From an uncultured Lachnospiraceae bacterium (lineage in GTDB: Bacteria > Bacillota > Clostridia > Lachnospirales > Lachnospiraceae): a stretch of 64,000 nt of DNA. The notes under the pieces were generated by a model. That model saw only the letters and a list, made by a program, of their open reading frames with translations, was not told the origin of the DNA and made no database searches. The stretch spans positions 62,001 through 126,000 of the forward strand of contig CAJULG010000005.1 of NCBI GenBank assembly GCA_910587045.1. The letters are read 5' to 3'. Made by a program: the position numbers and the translations under genes. Shown here one piece after another: positions 15,065-22,784 of the stretch (position 1 is its first letter; each line of letters starts with the position of its first letter).

Positions 15065-15230
15065 ATTAATTGTAAGATTAAAAAGAGGAGAAAAGGTACT
15101 GTGCACAGAGTGCGGTAAAGCAGTATATGAACCTGTGGCAAAGGAAGGGTATAAAGGACCAGTTCACACATATGAGTGCAAATTATGCGGGAATTATATT
15201 CATATAGTGCCAAATGTAATCGTTGAATAA
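15048..15230 (+). CDS. Small zinc-ribbon protein after MuF, 60 aa
   Basis: Start ATG 15048 has GGAGGA at a spacing of 7; ATG 15042 is too close. It overlaps the MuF gene by 17 bases, so translation is coupled. CTECGKAVY ... YECKLCGNYIH is a complete two-CxxC zinc ribbon. Com-like zinc proteins occur near head genes in some phages. Alternatively, as MuF toxins often have an immunity gene just downstream, it could be the antidote for the zincin domain. The second idea is inference. Confidence 0.55.
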   Translation: MDDTSELIVRLKRGEKVLCTECGKAVYEPVAKEGYKGPVHTYECKLCGNYIHIVPNVIVE

Positions 15231-15239
15231 GGTGATAAT

Positions 15240-16634
15240 ATGACGGAATTAAGAAAAGGCCGCCAGAAACCAGTGCAATCAGTGATTCTTCCATATATGA
15301 TAACATACGGAAGAGAATCGATTGAAATTTATAATTCTACAGGAAGAACTGCGCAGGAATGGCAGGAACTTTTAATGTATGACATCCTTGCAGTAAATGA
15401 AGAAGGCTTGTGGATTCATACAAAATTTGGATATTCGGTCCCGCGCCGGAATGGTAAAAACGAAGTGGTTACTATGCGGGAAATGTGGGGGATTAAGCAT
15501 GGAGAACGAATACTGCACACTGCTCACAGGACTACAACGAGCCATGCGGCTTGGGAAAGATTATGCAGCTTATTAGATAAAGCAAAAATACAGTACAAAT
15601 CAATAAAGGCATCTGGCAGGGAGTGTGTCTATATTAAAGAATATGATTCAAGGGTCGAATTTCGAACTAGGTCATCCAAAGGAGGGCTTGGCGAGGGATT
15701 CGATCTTTTGATTATTGATGAGGCGCAGGAGTACACAGACGATCAGGAGAGCGCATTAAAATACGTTGTATCTGACAGTCGGAATCCACAGACAATATTT
15801 ACCGGAACCCCGCCGACACCTGTCAGCTCCGGGACGGTTTTTACAAAGCTGCGCAACACGATCCTGTCTGGCTCTGCAGTGAATAGAGGATGGGCAGAAT
15901 GGTCCGTGAATGAGCAGTCAGATGTATATGACCGGGAACTCTGGTATCAGTGTAATCCGTCGCTTGGTACGATTCTGACAGAACGTGCCATATTAGATGA
16001 GATTACATCCGATCCGGTTGATTTTAACATACAACGCCTTGGTCTCTGGATAAAGTACAATCAAAAGTCTGCAATCAGTAAAGCAGAATGGGAATCATTG
16101 AGTGTACGGAGGCTCCCGGAATTAAAGGGTAAATTATTTGCCGGGGTTAAATATGGAAGGGACGGACGAAACGCAGCGTTATCGATTGCAGTAAAAACCA
16201 AAGATGATAAAATTTTTATTGAAGCGATTGATTGCCGGGAAGTGCGTGCCGGAAATGCATGGATCATAGATTTCTTATCCAGGGCAGACATAAAGACAGT
16301 AATAGTAGACGGAGCAAACGGGCAGCAACTGCTTGCAGATGAAATGAAAGCAGAAAGATTAAAACCGCCAAAGCTTCCAACTGTAAAGGAGATTATTCTT
16401 GCGAATGCAACCTTTGAGCAGGGGATATGTCAGTCGAATATTGTGCATATGAATCAACCGTCTCTTGCACAGGCAGCAGGCAACTGTGAAAAACGGGCAA
16501 TCGGGACAAACGGAGGTTTTGGCTATCGTTCCCAGCGGGAGGATATTGAAATAGCACTATTAGACAGTGCAATTTATGCATACTGGGCGTGTAGTGAATA
16601 TAAGGAAAAAAAGAAACAACGGGTAAGCTACTAA
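15240..16634 (+). CDS. Phage terminase, large subunit
   Basis: Packages DNA into the procapsid and cuts it. The ATPase part shows an adenine-binding region, Walker A variant SVPRRNGKNE (residues about 67-75), Walker B LLIIDEAQE (about 156-164) and the TGTPP coupling motif. The nuclease part has KYGRDGRNAALSIAV, IVDGANGQQLLADEM and EDIEIALLDSAIYAYW, with acidic residues in RNase H-like positions. The family is Terminase_1-like. ATG follows AAGGTGATA. Its place after portal and MuF, rather than before, is unusual, and no small subunit was recognised. A terminator follows. Confidence 0.9.
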   Translation: MTELRKGRQKPVQSVILPYMITYGRESIEIYNSTGRTAQEWQELLMYDILAVNEEGLWIHTKFGYSVPRRNGKNEVVTMREMWGIKHGERILHTAHRTTTSHAAWERLCSLLDKAKIQYKSIKASGRECVYIKEYDSRVEFRTRSSKGGLGEGFDLLIIDEAQEYTDDQESALKYVVSDSRNPQTIFTGTPPTPVSSGTVFTKLRNTILSGSAVNRGWAEWSVNEQSDVYDRELWYQCNPSLGTILTERAILDEITSDPVDFNIQRLGLWIKYNQKSAISKAEWESLSVRRLPELKGKLFAGVKYGRDGRNAALSIAVKTKDDKIFIEAIDCREVRAGNAWIIDFLSRADIKTVIVDGANGQQLLADEMKAERLKPPKLPTVKEIILANATFEQGICQSNIVHMNQPSLAQAAGNCEKRAIGTNGGFGYRSQREDIEIALLDSAIYAYWACSEYKEKKKQRVSY

Positions 16635-16664
16635 AAGCTCTTCCTTTACGGAAGGGACTTTTTT
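16633..16664 (+). terminator. Terminator after large terminase gene
   Basis: AAAAGCTCTTCC pairs with GGAAGGGACTTTT over TTTAC, and T-rich sequence follows. It separates terminase from the scaffold and capsid genes and may set a different dosage, with partial read-through likely. Confidence 0.65.
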
Positions 16665-16714
16665 AGTTTAAATATATTAATTTGTCTTATAAAGGACAGA
16701 AGAAAGGAGTTGTA

Positions 16715-17191
16715 ATGAGTGATTTTCAGGTAATTGAAACCCAGGAAGCACTAGACGCTGTGATCAGCGACAGGATCAAGCAGGAAAGAGACGTACAAAC
16801 AAAAAAGTATGAAGGGTATGTTTCTCCGGATGATTTTAAACAAAAAACCGGCGATTATGAGAAACAGATCAGTGAATTAAACAAGGCATTGCAGCAGGCG
16901 CAGGAAAAGGAGGCAAGTCACAACAAGGAGCTGGAGGAACGGGATGGAAAAATTAGGCAATACGAAACACAGTCGATCAAGATTCGGGTAGCGAATGAGG
17001 CAGGTCTTCCTTATAGTGCTGTAGAGTTTCTGAAAGGCGAAGATGAGGAAACAATCCGAAAAAGTGCAGAAGGTTTAAAAGGCTTAGTTGGCACCAGGGA
17101 TGAGGCGCCTCTGGCTGAAGTGGATGCATCAGGAAATGATGCAGATGCAGCATTAAAAACGACACTGAGAAATTTGAATAAAGGAGAGTAA
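16715..17191 (+). CDS. Phage scaffold protein (DUF4355-like)
   Basis: ATG 16715 follows AAAGGAG (16703-16709). The product has 158 residues with a long coiled coil (DYEKQISELNKALQQAQEKEASHNKELEERDGKIRQYE), an acidic character and a small C-terminal segment (AVEFLKGEDEETIRKSAEGL), as in DUF4355 scaffolding proteins that guide capsid assembly and are then removed. It lies just before the capsid gene, the standard position. Confidence 0.85.
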   Translation: MSDFQVIETQEALDAVISDRIKQERDVQTKKYEGYVSPDDFKQKTGDYEKQISELNKALQQAQEKEASHNKELEERDGKIRQYETQSIKIRVANEAGLPYSAVEFLKGEDEETIRKSAEGLKGLVGTRDEAPLAEVDASGNDADAALKTTLRNLNKGE

Positions 17192-17193
17192 AA

Positions 17194-18108
17194 ATGGCAG
17201 AAACATTAAAAAAGGGTGAATTATTTGCCCCGGAAACCGTAAAGGATTTATTTAATAAGGTTGCAGGCAGATCATCGATCGCAAAGCTGGCAGGGACGAT
17301 GCCGATTCCATTTAACGGAAATCAGATTTTTACGTTCAGTATGGATGATGAGGCAAATATTGTAGCAGAGGGTGAGAATAAGCCGGCAGGTAGCATAAGT
17401 GTAACTCCTGTAACTATTCAACCGCTTAAGATAGAGTATGGTGCGAGAATTACAGACGAATTCTTATATGCATCCGAAGAAAAGCAGCTGGATATTCTGA
17501 AATCATTTAATGAGGGCTATGCAAAGAAGGTGGCAAGGGCGCTGGATATCATGGCATTTCATGGTGTGAATCCAAGAACAAACAGTCCGTCAGCTCTGAT
17601 TGGAACCAGGAGCATTGATACAAATCCCGGCGTTACTACGATCAAATTTGATGCGACAAGCATTGAAGAGAATATTGAAGATGCCATTGCTGCAGTAGCG
17701 GAACAGTATGATGTAACAGGCATGGCTGTGTCAAAGACTTTTAGTTCTACGTTAGCGTCACTAACTGTTAACGGTGTTAAGCAGTATCCAGAGCTTGGAT
17801 GGGGTGCAAATCCAGGCAAGGTAAAAGGATTATCGGTTGATGTAAATTCTACTGTTTCCTTTGGCGGTTCAAAGGATATGGCAGTGGTGGGTGACTTTGA
17901 AAGTGCATTTAAGTGGGGATACGCAAAGGAAATCCCACTGGAAATCATCAAGTATGGTGATCCGGATAGCACCGGAAAGGATTTAAAGGCATATAATCAG
18001 GTTTACTTGAGATGTGAAACATACATTGGCTGGGGAATCCTGGATCCGACGGCATTTGCACGTATTGTAGCGCAGGAGGCAGAGCCGGCAAAGGCCTCAT
18101 CAAAATAA
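17194..18108 (+). CDS. Major capsid protein (HK97 fold)
   Basis: ATG 17194 comes 2 bases after the scaffold stop, with AAAGGAG before it. The 304 residues follow the HK97-like pattern: N-arm and E-loop (FSMDDEANIVAEGENKPAGSISVTPVTIQPLKIEYGARITDEFL), spine helix (EEKQLDILKSFNEGYAKKVARALDIMAFHG), A-domain strands (GSKDMAVVGDFESAFKWGYAKEIPLEIIKYGDPD...) and an end with YIGWGILDPTAFARIV. No delta domain or protease gene is present, so the separate scaffold replaces it. Confidence 0.92.
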   Translation: MAETLKKGELFAPETVKDLFNKVAGRSSIAKLAGTMPIPFNGNQIFTFSMDDEANIVAEGENKPAGSISVTPVTIQPLKIEYGARITDEFLYASEEKQLDILKSFNEGYAKKVARALDIMAFHGVNPRTNSPSALIGTRSIDTNPGVTTIKFDATSIEENIEDAIAAVAEQYDVTGMAVSKTFSSTLASLTVNGVKQYPELGWGANPGKVKGLSVDVNSTVSFGGSKDMAVVGDFESAFKWGYAKEIPLEIIKYGDPDSTGKDLKAYNQVYLRCETYIGWGILDPTAFARIVAQEAEPAKASSK

Positions 18109-18122
18109 TGAGATCTTAAATC

Positions 18123-18158
18123 AGGACTGAAGGGGAAGATTGAATCCCTTTCAGTCCT
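18123..18158 (+). terminator. Strong hairpin after capsid gene
   Basis: AGGACTGAAGGGG pairs with CCCTTTCAGTCCT (13 bp with one G-T pair) over a 10-base loop. No T run follows, so it is more likely an mRNA-stabilising or partial-attenuation hairpin that keeps capsid mRNA abundant over neck and tail mRNA. Confidence 0.6.
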
Positions 18159-18167
18159 AAATGATAA

Positions 18168-18183
18168 GTTGCACCGGTGCAAC
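18168..18183. repeat. 16-bp palindrome, copy 3 of 3, intergenic
   Basis: GTTGCACCGGTGCAAC, identical to copies at 5444 and 9335, but here in the leader of the head-tail connector gene, 10 bases after the capsid hairpin and about 20 bases before the start chosen for the next gene. Its non-coding place shows that VAPVQ coding is not what preserves it. Confidence 0.7.
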
Positions 18184-18203
18184 AGCGAAAGGCGGATGAA
18201 AGA

Positions 18204-18611
18204 ATGGATAGTTTTGCAACAATAGAAGATGTTACGACTCTTTTCCGGCCTTTGTCTCCGGTTGAAACGGTTCGCACAGAAGCGCTTTTGCCGGTCATAT
18301 CAGACAGCTTAAGATATGAGGCAACAAAGGCAGGAAAGAATCTGGATGAAATGATCGAAGGAAACAGCGTACTTGCAACAGTCGCTAAGTCCGTGACGGT
18401 AGATATTCTGGCAAGGACACTAATGACATCAACCAACAGCGAACCATTAACGCAAATGTCGCAATCGGCCCTTGGTTATTCCATGTCCGCAACTTATCTT
18501 GTGCCTGGCGGAGGGCTGTTTATTAAAAAATCGGAGCTTGCACGTCTGGGGATCCGAAGACAAAGAATGGGAGTGATTGAATTATGTCCGGACTTAAAGG
18601 AATCACAGTAA
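18204..18611 (+). CDS. Head-tail connector protein (Gp19/Gp15 type)
   Basis: ATG 18204 with AAAGGCGG at a spacing of 8 is preferred. The protein is helical with FATIEDVTTLFRPLSPVETVRTEALLPVISDSLRYEATKAGKNLDEM and ends with a beta segment (ATYLVPGGGLFIKKSELARLGIRRQRMGVIEL), typical of the Gp19/Gp15/Gp42 connector family that forms the first ring under the portal. 135 residues. It overlaps the next gene. Confidence 0.8.
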   Translation: MDSFATIEDVTTLFRPLSPVETVRTEALLPVISDSLRYEATKAGKNLDEMIEGNSVLATVAKSVTVDILARTLMTSTNSEPLTQMSQSALGYSMSATYLVPGGGLFIKKSELARLGIRRQRMGVIELCPDLKESQ

Positions 18612-18922
18612 TTCTCTGTATAAAAGAGCAGATTGGCGTAGATGGATTTCAGCAGCCGGTTTATAAGTTTATCGAAGAACCGGTTGAAAACGTACTGGTA
18701 GCTCCGGCGGGTAGCACAGAAATTCTGGATACTATGAACCTGACCGGCAAAAGGATCGTGTATAATCTTGCGATCCCAAAGAATGATACGCATATCTGGG
18801 AGAATCAGATCGTGAAATTCTTTGATGAAACCTGGCATGTTGTAGCCATACCAGAAAGGGGAATTGATGAGTTGATACCGGGACCGTGGAATCAGAAAGT
18901 GCAGGTGGAACGTTATGGGTAG
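18584..18922 (+). CDS. Phage head closure / neck protein
   Basis: A 112-residue mostly beta protein (GITVILCIKEQIGVDGFQQPVYKFIEEPVENVLVAP ... RIVYNLAIPKNDTHIWENQIVKFFDETWHVVAIPERGI) of the kind that follows the connector and stops DNA from leaking (SPP1 gp16-like position). Overlaps both neighbours. Assigned mainly by fold pattern and place. Confidence 0.72.
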   Translation: MSGLKGITVILCIKEQIGVDGFQQPVYKFIEEPVENVLVAPAGSTEILDTMNLTGKRIVYNLAIPKNDTHIWENQIVKFFDETWHVVAIPERGIDELIPGPWNQKVQVERYG

Positions 18923-19160
18923 CATAAAAAAAGTTAAATTAAATTATAAAAGTGTAGGGAGGTTACTAAAATCTGACGAAGTGCTTCAGGTATGTAAAGA
19001 TCATGCGTATTCCGCACAGTCGAAACTGGGTGAGGGATATGAGGTTACTTTCCAGACAGCCCCGTCTCGTGCACTTGCACGAGTAGAAGCAAAATCACCT
19101 GAGGCAATACAGAAAAACAGAAAACATAACACGATCATAAAGGCGGTGCTGTCCTCATGA
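18915..19160 (+). CDS. HK97 gp10-like neck/tail component, short
   Basis: 81 residues. KVKLNYKSVGRLLKSDEVLQVCKDHAYSAQSKLGEGYEVTF...RALARVEAKSPEAIQKNRKHNTIIKAVL follows the start and end of HK97 gp10-type tail-completion proteins but is shorter than usual (100-130). The N-terminal helix, an SKLGEGYEV loop and the final helix are kept. Function by position: joining head to tail. Confidence 0.7.
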   Translation: MGSIKKVKLNYKSVGRLLKSDEVLQVCKDHAYSAQSKLGEGYEVTFQTAPSRALARVEAKSPEAIQKNRKHNTIIKAVLSS

Positions 19161-19495
19161 TCATAGAGCAACTGATACAGACTTATTTATCAAAACTCCT
19201 TGACGTTCCGGTTGTACTGGAACGCCCGGAAAAACCACCGGCACAATATGTATTAATTGAAAAACTTGGAGGTGGAGAGGACAATCACATTTTTCGAGCG
19301 ACTATTGCAGTGCAGTCATATGCGAAAAGTTTGTTTGAAGCTTCCGTATTAAACGAAATAGTAAAGCAGGCGATGAATGGGCTTGTTCTATTGGATGAAA
19401 TCTGCAGAAGCAAACTAAATTCGGATTATAATCATACAGATCCGACATCAAAGCAGTATAGATATCAGGCTGTATATGATATCACACATTATTAA
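19157..19495 (+). CDS. Tail terminator/completion protein
   Basis: 112 residues in the position of the tail terminator (Gp17 of SPP1, gpU-like). IIEQLIQTYLSKLLDVPVVLERPEKPPAQYVLIEKLGGGEDNHIFRATIAVQSYAKSL fits the DUF3168-like fold: a helix, a strand ending in the ERP motif, then beta strands and a long helix (LFEASVLNEIVKQAM). It caps the tail tube. Overlaps the previous gene by 4 bases. Confidence 0.72.
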   Translation: MIIEQLIQTYLSKLLDVPVVLERPEKPPAQYVLIEKLGGGEDNHIFRATIAVQSYAKSLFEASVLNEIVKQAMNGLVLLDEICRSKLNSDYNHTDPTSKQYRYQAVYDITHY

Positions 19496-19512
19496 ACTAT
19501 GGAGGTAAGAAA

Positions 19513-20085
19513 ATGGATGCTAAAAACGTAACGGTAGGAAAACCAAAGGTGGGTGGTGCAATTTTTAAAGCACCACTTGGGACGGAGTTACCGGGGGATG
19601 CAATAAGTAATTTAAGCGATGCGTTTGTTCAACTTGGATATGCAAGTAATTCTGGTCTGGTTAACAGCAATTCGCCAGAATCAACGGATATCAAAGCCTG
19701 GGGTGGGGATACCGTGTTAACGACGCAGACAGACAAGAAGGATACCTTCCAGTTTCAGTTAATTGAAGCGTTGAATATTGATGCTTTGAAAACTGTGTAT
19801 GGAGAGGATAATGTATCCGGTACATTGGAGACAGGTATAACGATTAAAGCGAATTCAAAGGAACATAAGAACTACATATGGGTCTTTGATATGATCTTAA
19901 AAGGAAATATCTTAAAGCGAATTGTATTACCTTGTGCGTCCGTTTCATCTGTGGGCGACATTACTTATGCAGATGAAACACAGATCGGATATGATACGAC
20001 GATTACAGCAGTACCAGACACAGAAGGCAATACACATTATGAGTATATGCAGAAAGCATCAGGATCTGGGAGGGATAAAGCATGA
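19513..20085 (+). CDS. Major tail tube protein
   Basis: 190 residues, ATG after TGGAGGTAAG. Beta-rich with VGKPKVGGAIFKAPLGTELPGDA, FVQLGYASNSGLVNSNSPESTDIKAWGGD and TITAVPDTEGNTHYEYMQKA, the usual layout of siphovirus tail tube subunits. Polymerises around the tape measure. The order tail terminator, tube protein, chaperone pair, tape measure agrees with this. Confidence 0.87.
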   Translation: MDAKNVTVGKPKVGGAIFKAPLGTELPGDAISNLSDAFVQLGYASNSGLVNSNSPESTDIKAWGGDTVLTTQTDKKDTFQFQLIEALNIDALKTVYGEDNVSGTLETGITIKANSKEHKNYIWVFDMILKGNILKRIVLPCASVSSVGDITYADETQIGYDTTITAVPDTEGNTHYEYMQKASGSGRDKA

Positions 20086-20360
20086 CTGGAATTACATCAT
20101 CCGGATTTGAATTTGAAATCAATGATAACATCAAGGAGGACTGGAGATTTCTGAAGGCCGTGGCGATGGCTGACAGTACAGACGAATCGGATCAGATCAA
20201 GGGGTATACAGACATCGTTACAATTCTGCTTGGATCAGCCGGTGAAAAGCGGTTGATGAAGCATGTCGAACAGGATGGAATTGTTCCGGTTAAAGCCATC
20301 AATCAGGAAGTGCTTGAAATGATAAAAGCATTAAAGACGGACAAAGAAATAAAAAAATAA
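20082..20360 (+). CDS. Tail assembly chaperone (gpG-like)
   Basis: 92 residues overlapping the tail tube stop. The N-terminal strand and helices (SGFEFEINDNIKEDWRFLKAVAMADSTDESDQIKGYTDIVTILLGSAGEKRLMKHVEQDGIVPV) match tail assembly chaperones that guide tube assembly on the tape measure. It ends GAA ATA AAA AAA TAA, the end of a slippery run: a -1 shift there joins it to the following frame to make the longer gpGT form. Confidence 0.85.
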   Translation: MTGITSSGFEFEINDNIKEDWRFLKAVAMADSTDESDQIKGYTDIVTILLGSAGEKRLMKHVEQDGIVPVKAINQEVLEMIKALKTDKEIKK

Positions 20361-20395
20361 TTATCCTCGCCCACATGATCTGCATCGACGAGGAT
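20351..20395 (+). promoter_or_regulatory. -1 programmed frameshift signal (gpG/gpGT)
   Basis: The heptamer A AAA AAA (20351-20357) sits directly before the gpG-like stop codon. After a -1 shift reading continues ATA ATT ATC CTC into the frame of the next ORF. Five bases downstream, ATCCTCG (20363-20369) and CGAGGAT (20389-20395) form a perfect 7-bp stem with a 19-base loop, at the spacing usual for stimulatory structures. Slippery site, stop position and stem agree with the G/GT mechanism of siphovirus tail chaperones. Confidence 0.85.
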
Positions 20396-20740
20396 GCTCT
20401 GCGCTGTGATCTCGCAGAAACTTATCATATATTTGACTATCAGTCGCTACCAGTGAGTCTGGTGGCGACTTTTTCGTGTGGGCTGAGGGAAGATTCAAGA
20501 ATTAAGTTAAAGATGTCAGAGTCAAAGATCACAACAGACACGATTTTATTAGCAACTATTCTGGATAAATTAAGCTGGCTTACCTGGACAAAAACAAAGG
20601 GTGCGGAAAAGGGTATCAATAAACCCAAATCTGTTTTGAACGCATTATTAGGGGAAAGGGAAAACGAACAGGATATTATATCGTTTTCTACACCGGAAGA
20701 ATACGAGACTGTACGGGAAAGGATAAAAAATGGGATCTGA
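20375..20740 (+). CDS. gpT-like C-terminal part of tail chaperone (DUF5361-like)
   Basis: The frame is open from the slippery site. The coordinates start at the first ATG, but that codon has no ribosome site, so the expected product is a fusion to the preceding protein. MICIDEDALRCDLAETYHIFDYQSLPVSLVATFSCGLREDSRIKLKM is the DUF5361 pattern found beside tape measure genes. The C-terminal half (TWTKTKGAEKGINKPKSVLNALLGE) is conserved in many such proteins. Needed for tail length and assembly. Confidence 0.8.
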   Translation: MICIDEDALRCDLAETYHIFDYQSLPVSLVATFSCGLREDSRIKLKMSESKITTDTILLATILDKLSWLTWTKTKGAEKGINKPKSVLNALLGERENEQDIISFSTPEEYETVRERIKNGI

Positions 20741-22784
20741 ACTGGCAAAAGCGTATGTACAAATCATTCCAACTACAGATGGAATAAAAGCAAATCTGGA
20801 ATCGGCACTTGGAAAGGAATCTGAGGGGGTAGGAGAAGCCGCCGGGGATAGCATTGGAAAATCAATCGGCAGCTTCATCAAAAAAGCGCTTTTAGCAATC
20901 GGCATTGGAGATTTGATCAAAAATGCCATCATGGATGGTGCGAATTTAGAGCAGAGTATAGGCGGTGTTGAAACACTGTTTAAGGATTCCAGTGATGCAG
21001 TAATCGATTATGCTCAAAACGCATGGAAAACAGCCGGTTTATCAGCAAATGCCTATATGGAAACCGCCACCGGTTTTTCAGCAAGTCTGTTGCAGGGGGT
21101 AGCAGGAGATACGCAGAAAGCAGCGGAAATTACGGATATGGCAATCATTGACATGTCAGATAATGCAAACAAAATGGGTACTGACATGGAACTGATCCAG
21201 AACGCTTATCAGGGGTTTGCAAAGCAGAATTATACAATGCTTGATAATCTGAAACTTGGATATGGCGGCACAAAGACGGAAATGGAACGACTGCTTGCAG
21301 ATGCTAAGGAGCTGACCGGTGTAGACTATGATATTGACAACCTGGCAGATGTTTATAATGCCATCCATGTCATACAGGAGAATCTTGATATCACCGGGAC
21401 AACAGCAAAAGAGGCATCAACTACTATATCCGGATCTCTCAATGCTGTAAAAGGAACCTGGGAAAATCTGCTTGCTGATATGACGCTTGGCAGGGATGTC
21501 AGCGGAGATATTGAAGCACTTGGAGAATCGGTACTGGCTGCAGCCAATAATCTGTTGCCCGCAGTTAAAAATTTACTTGGGTCAGCACCGAAAGTAATTA
21601 TCGAAGTTATGCAGGAACTGGGGCCTCCTTTAATCGAAGCTGGCGCAGAGACAATAGCAGAGCTTGCATCTGGAATCGCACAGTCCCTTCCGGATCTGAT
21701 CAGTACCGGCATGGATATGCTGTTTACAATAGGGGATGCAATTATTGACAATATTGATATTATCATAGGGGCCGGAATCGAACTGATCATTGGACTTGTG
21801 ACCGGCTTATTAAATGCGCTTCCCAGACTGATTGCAAAAGTTCCGGTGATTATCAGTACAATACTGGAAACATTGCTTGGGTTGATACCGGATGTTATTG
21901 CAGCCGGTATCAACATATTTACTTCTCTGGTATCCGATCTTCCGACGATCATATCAGATATCGTTGCAATCATACCTATCCTGATTGATTCGATAATTAG
22001 CTGCATCGCCAGTCTGATACCTCTGATCATAGACACAGGCGTTGAATTAATAACTGCGCTGGTAGACAATCTTCCTTTAATAATTAAAGAAATTATAGGA
22101 GTATTGCCGGCGATTATTACATCAATCATTAATGCGTTTGGAATATTGACACCGGAAATTGTAGAGGCGGGATTTCAATTATTTACTTCTCTTGTTACAC
22201 TGCTTCCGCAGATTATACTTATGATCGTAGAATCTGCCTACGAGATCGTAAGCTCATTGATAGATGCCTTTGTACAGTCGTTTACATCTTTTAAGGATGT
22301 TGGCAAACAAATGCTGGCTGGAATCTGGGAAGGGATCAAAAACGGGTGGTCCTCTTTATGTAACTCGGTGAATGGCCTGATCGGATCACTGGTTGATAAT
22401 ATCAAGAAAACACTTGGCATACATTCACCATCCAGGGTGTTCCGGGATGAGATCGGAAAAATGGTTGATCTTGGGCTTGCGGAAGGAATTACCGGCAACA
22501 TGAACGTAGTCAGCTCTGCTATTGATGATTTATCCGATGCGGCTACAGCAGATGTAGTTGTAGATACGTTATCAAAGAATAACATAACAGTAACATCAAA
22601 GCCGGCAGATGAAGGATTGCTTATGATTGCAGAGAATACATACCGGTACTTACAGGAAACATTGCCGGGGATAGCAAATATGCAGCTTGTCATGGATTCC
22701 GGAGCGGTTGTCGGTCAACTGGCTCCGGCTATGGACTCTGAGCTTGGCAGGCTTGCAGGAAGAAGCGAAAGGTGGATTCGATGA
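20730..22784 (+). CDS. Tail tape measure protein
   Basis: 684 residues. The start (GSELAKAYVQIIPTTDGIKANLESALGKESE) and the SIGGVETLFKDSSDAVIDYAQNAWKTAGLSANAYMETATGFSASLLQGV segment are characteristic of tape measure proteins. The middle (about 265-500) is a run of hydrophobic repeats of about 35 residues (LITGLVxALPxLI type). The part near LGIHSPSRVFRDEIGKMVDLGLAEGI is the usual C-terminal signature. The number of residues sets tail length, near 100 nm at about 1.5 angstrom per residue, a short to medium siphovirus tail. Overlaps the gpT-like end by 11 bases. Confidence 0.93.
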   Translation: MGSELAKAYVQIIPTTDGIKANLESALGKESEGVGEAAGDSIGKSIGSFIKKALLAIGIGDLIKNAIMDGANLEQSIGGVETLFKDSSDAVIDYAQNAWKTAGLSANAYMETATGFSASLLQGVAGDTQKAAEITDMAIIDMSDNANKMGTDMELIQNAYQGFAKQNYTMLDNLKLGYGGTKTEMERLLADAKELTGVDYDIDNLADVYNAIHVIQENLDITGTTAKEASTTISGSLNAVKGTWENLLADMTLGRDVSGDIEALGESVLAAANNLLPAVKNLLGSAPKVIIEVMQELGPPLIEAGAETIAELASGIAQSLPDLISTGMDMLFTIGDAIIDNIDIIIGAGIELIIGLVTGLLNALPRLIAKVPVIISTILETLLGLIPDVIAAGINIFTSLVSDLPTIISDIVAIIPILIDSIISCIASLIPLIIDTGVELITALVDNLPLIIKEIIGVLPAIITSIINAFGILTPEIVEAGFQLFTSLVTLLPQIILMIVESAYEIVSSLIDAFVQSFTSFKDVGKQMLAGIWEGIKNGWSSLCNSVNGLIGSLVDNIKKTLGIHSPSRVFRDEIGKMVDLGLAEGITGNMNVVSSAIDDLSDAATADVVVDTLSKNNITVTSKPADEGLLMIAENTYRYLQETLPGIANMQLVMDSGAVVGQLAPAMDSELGRLAGRSERWIR

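Noticed and set aside
21353..22129. 258-codon open frame on the minus strand over the tape measure gene
   Set aside because: It mirrors the Ile/Leu-rich repeats of the real gene; no ribosome site, and the sense frame is a clear tape measure protein.
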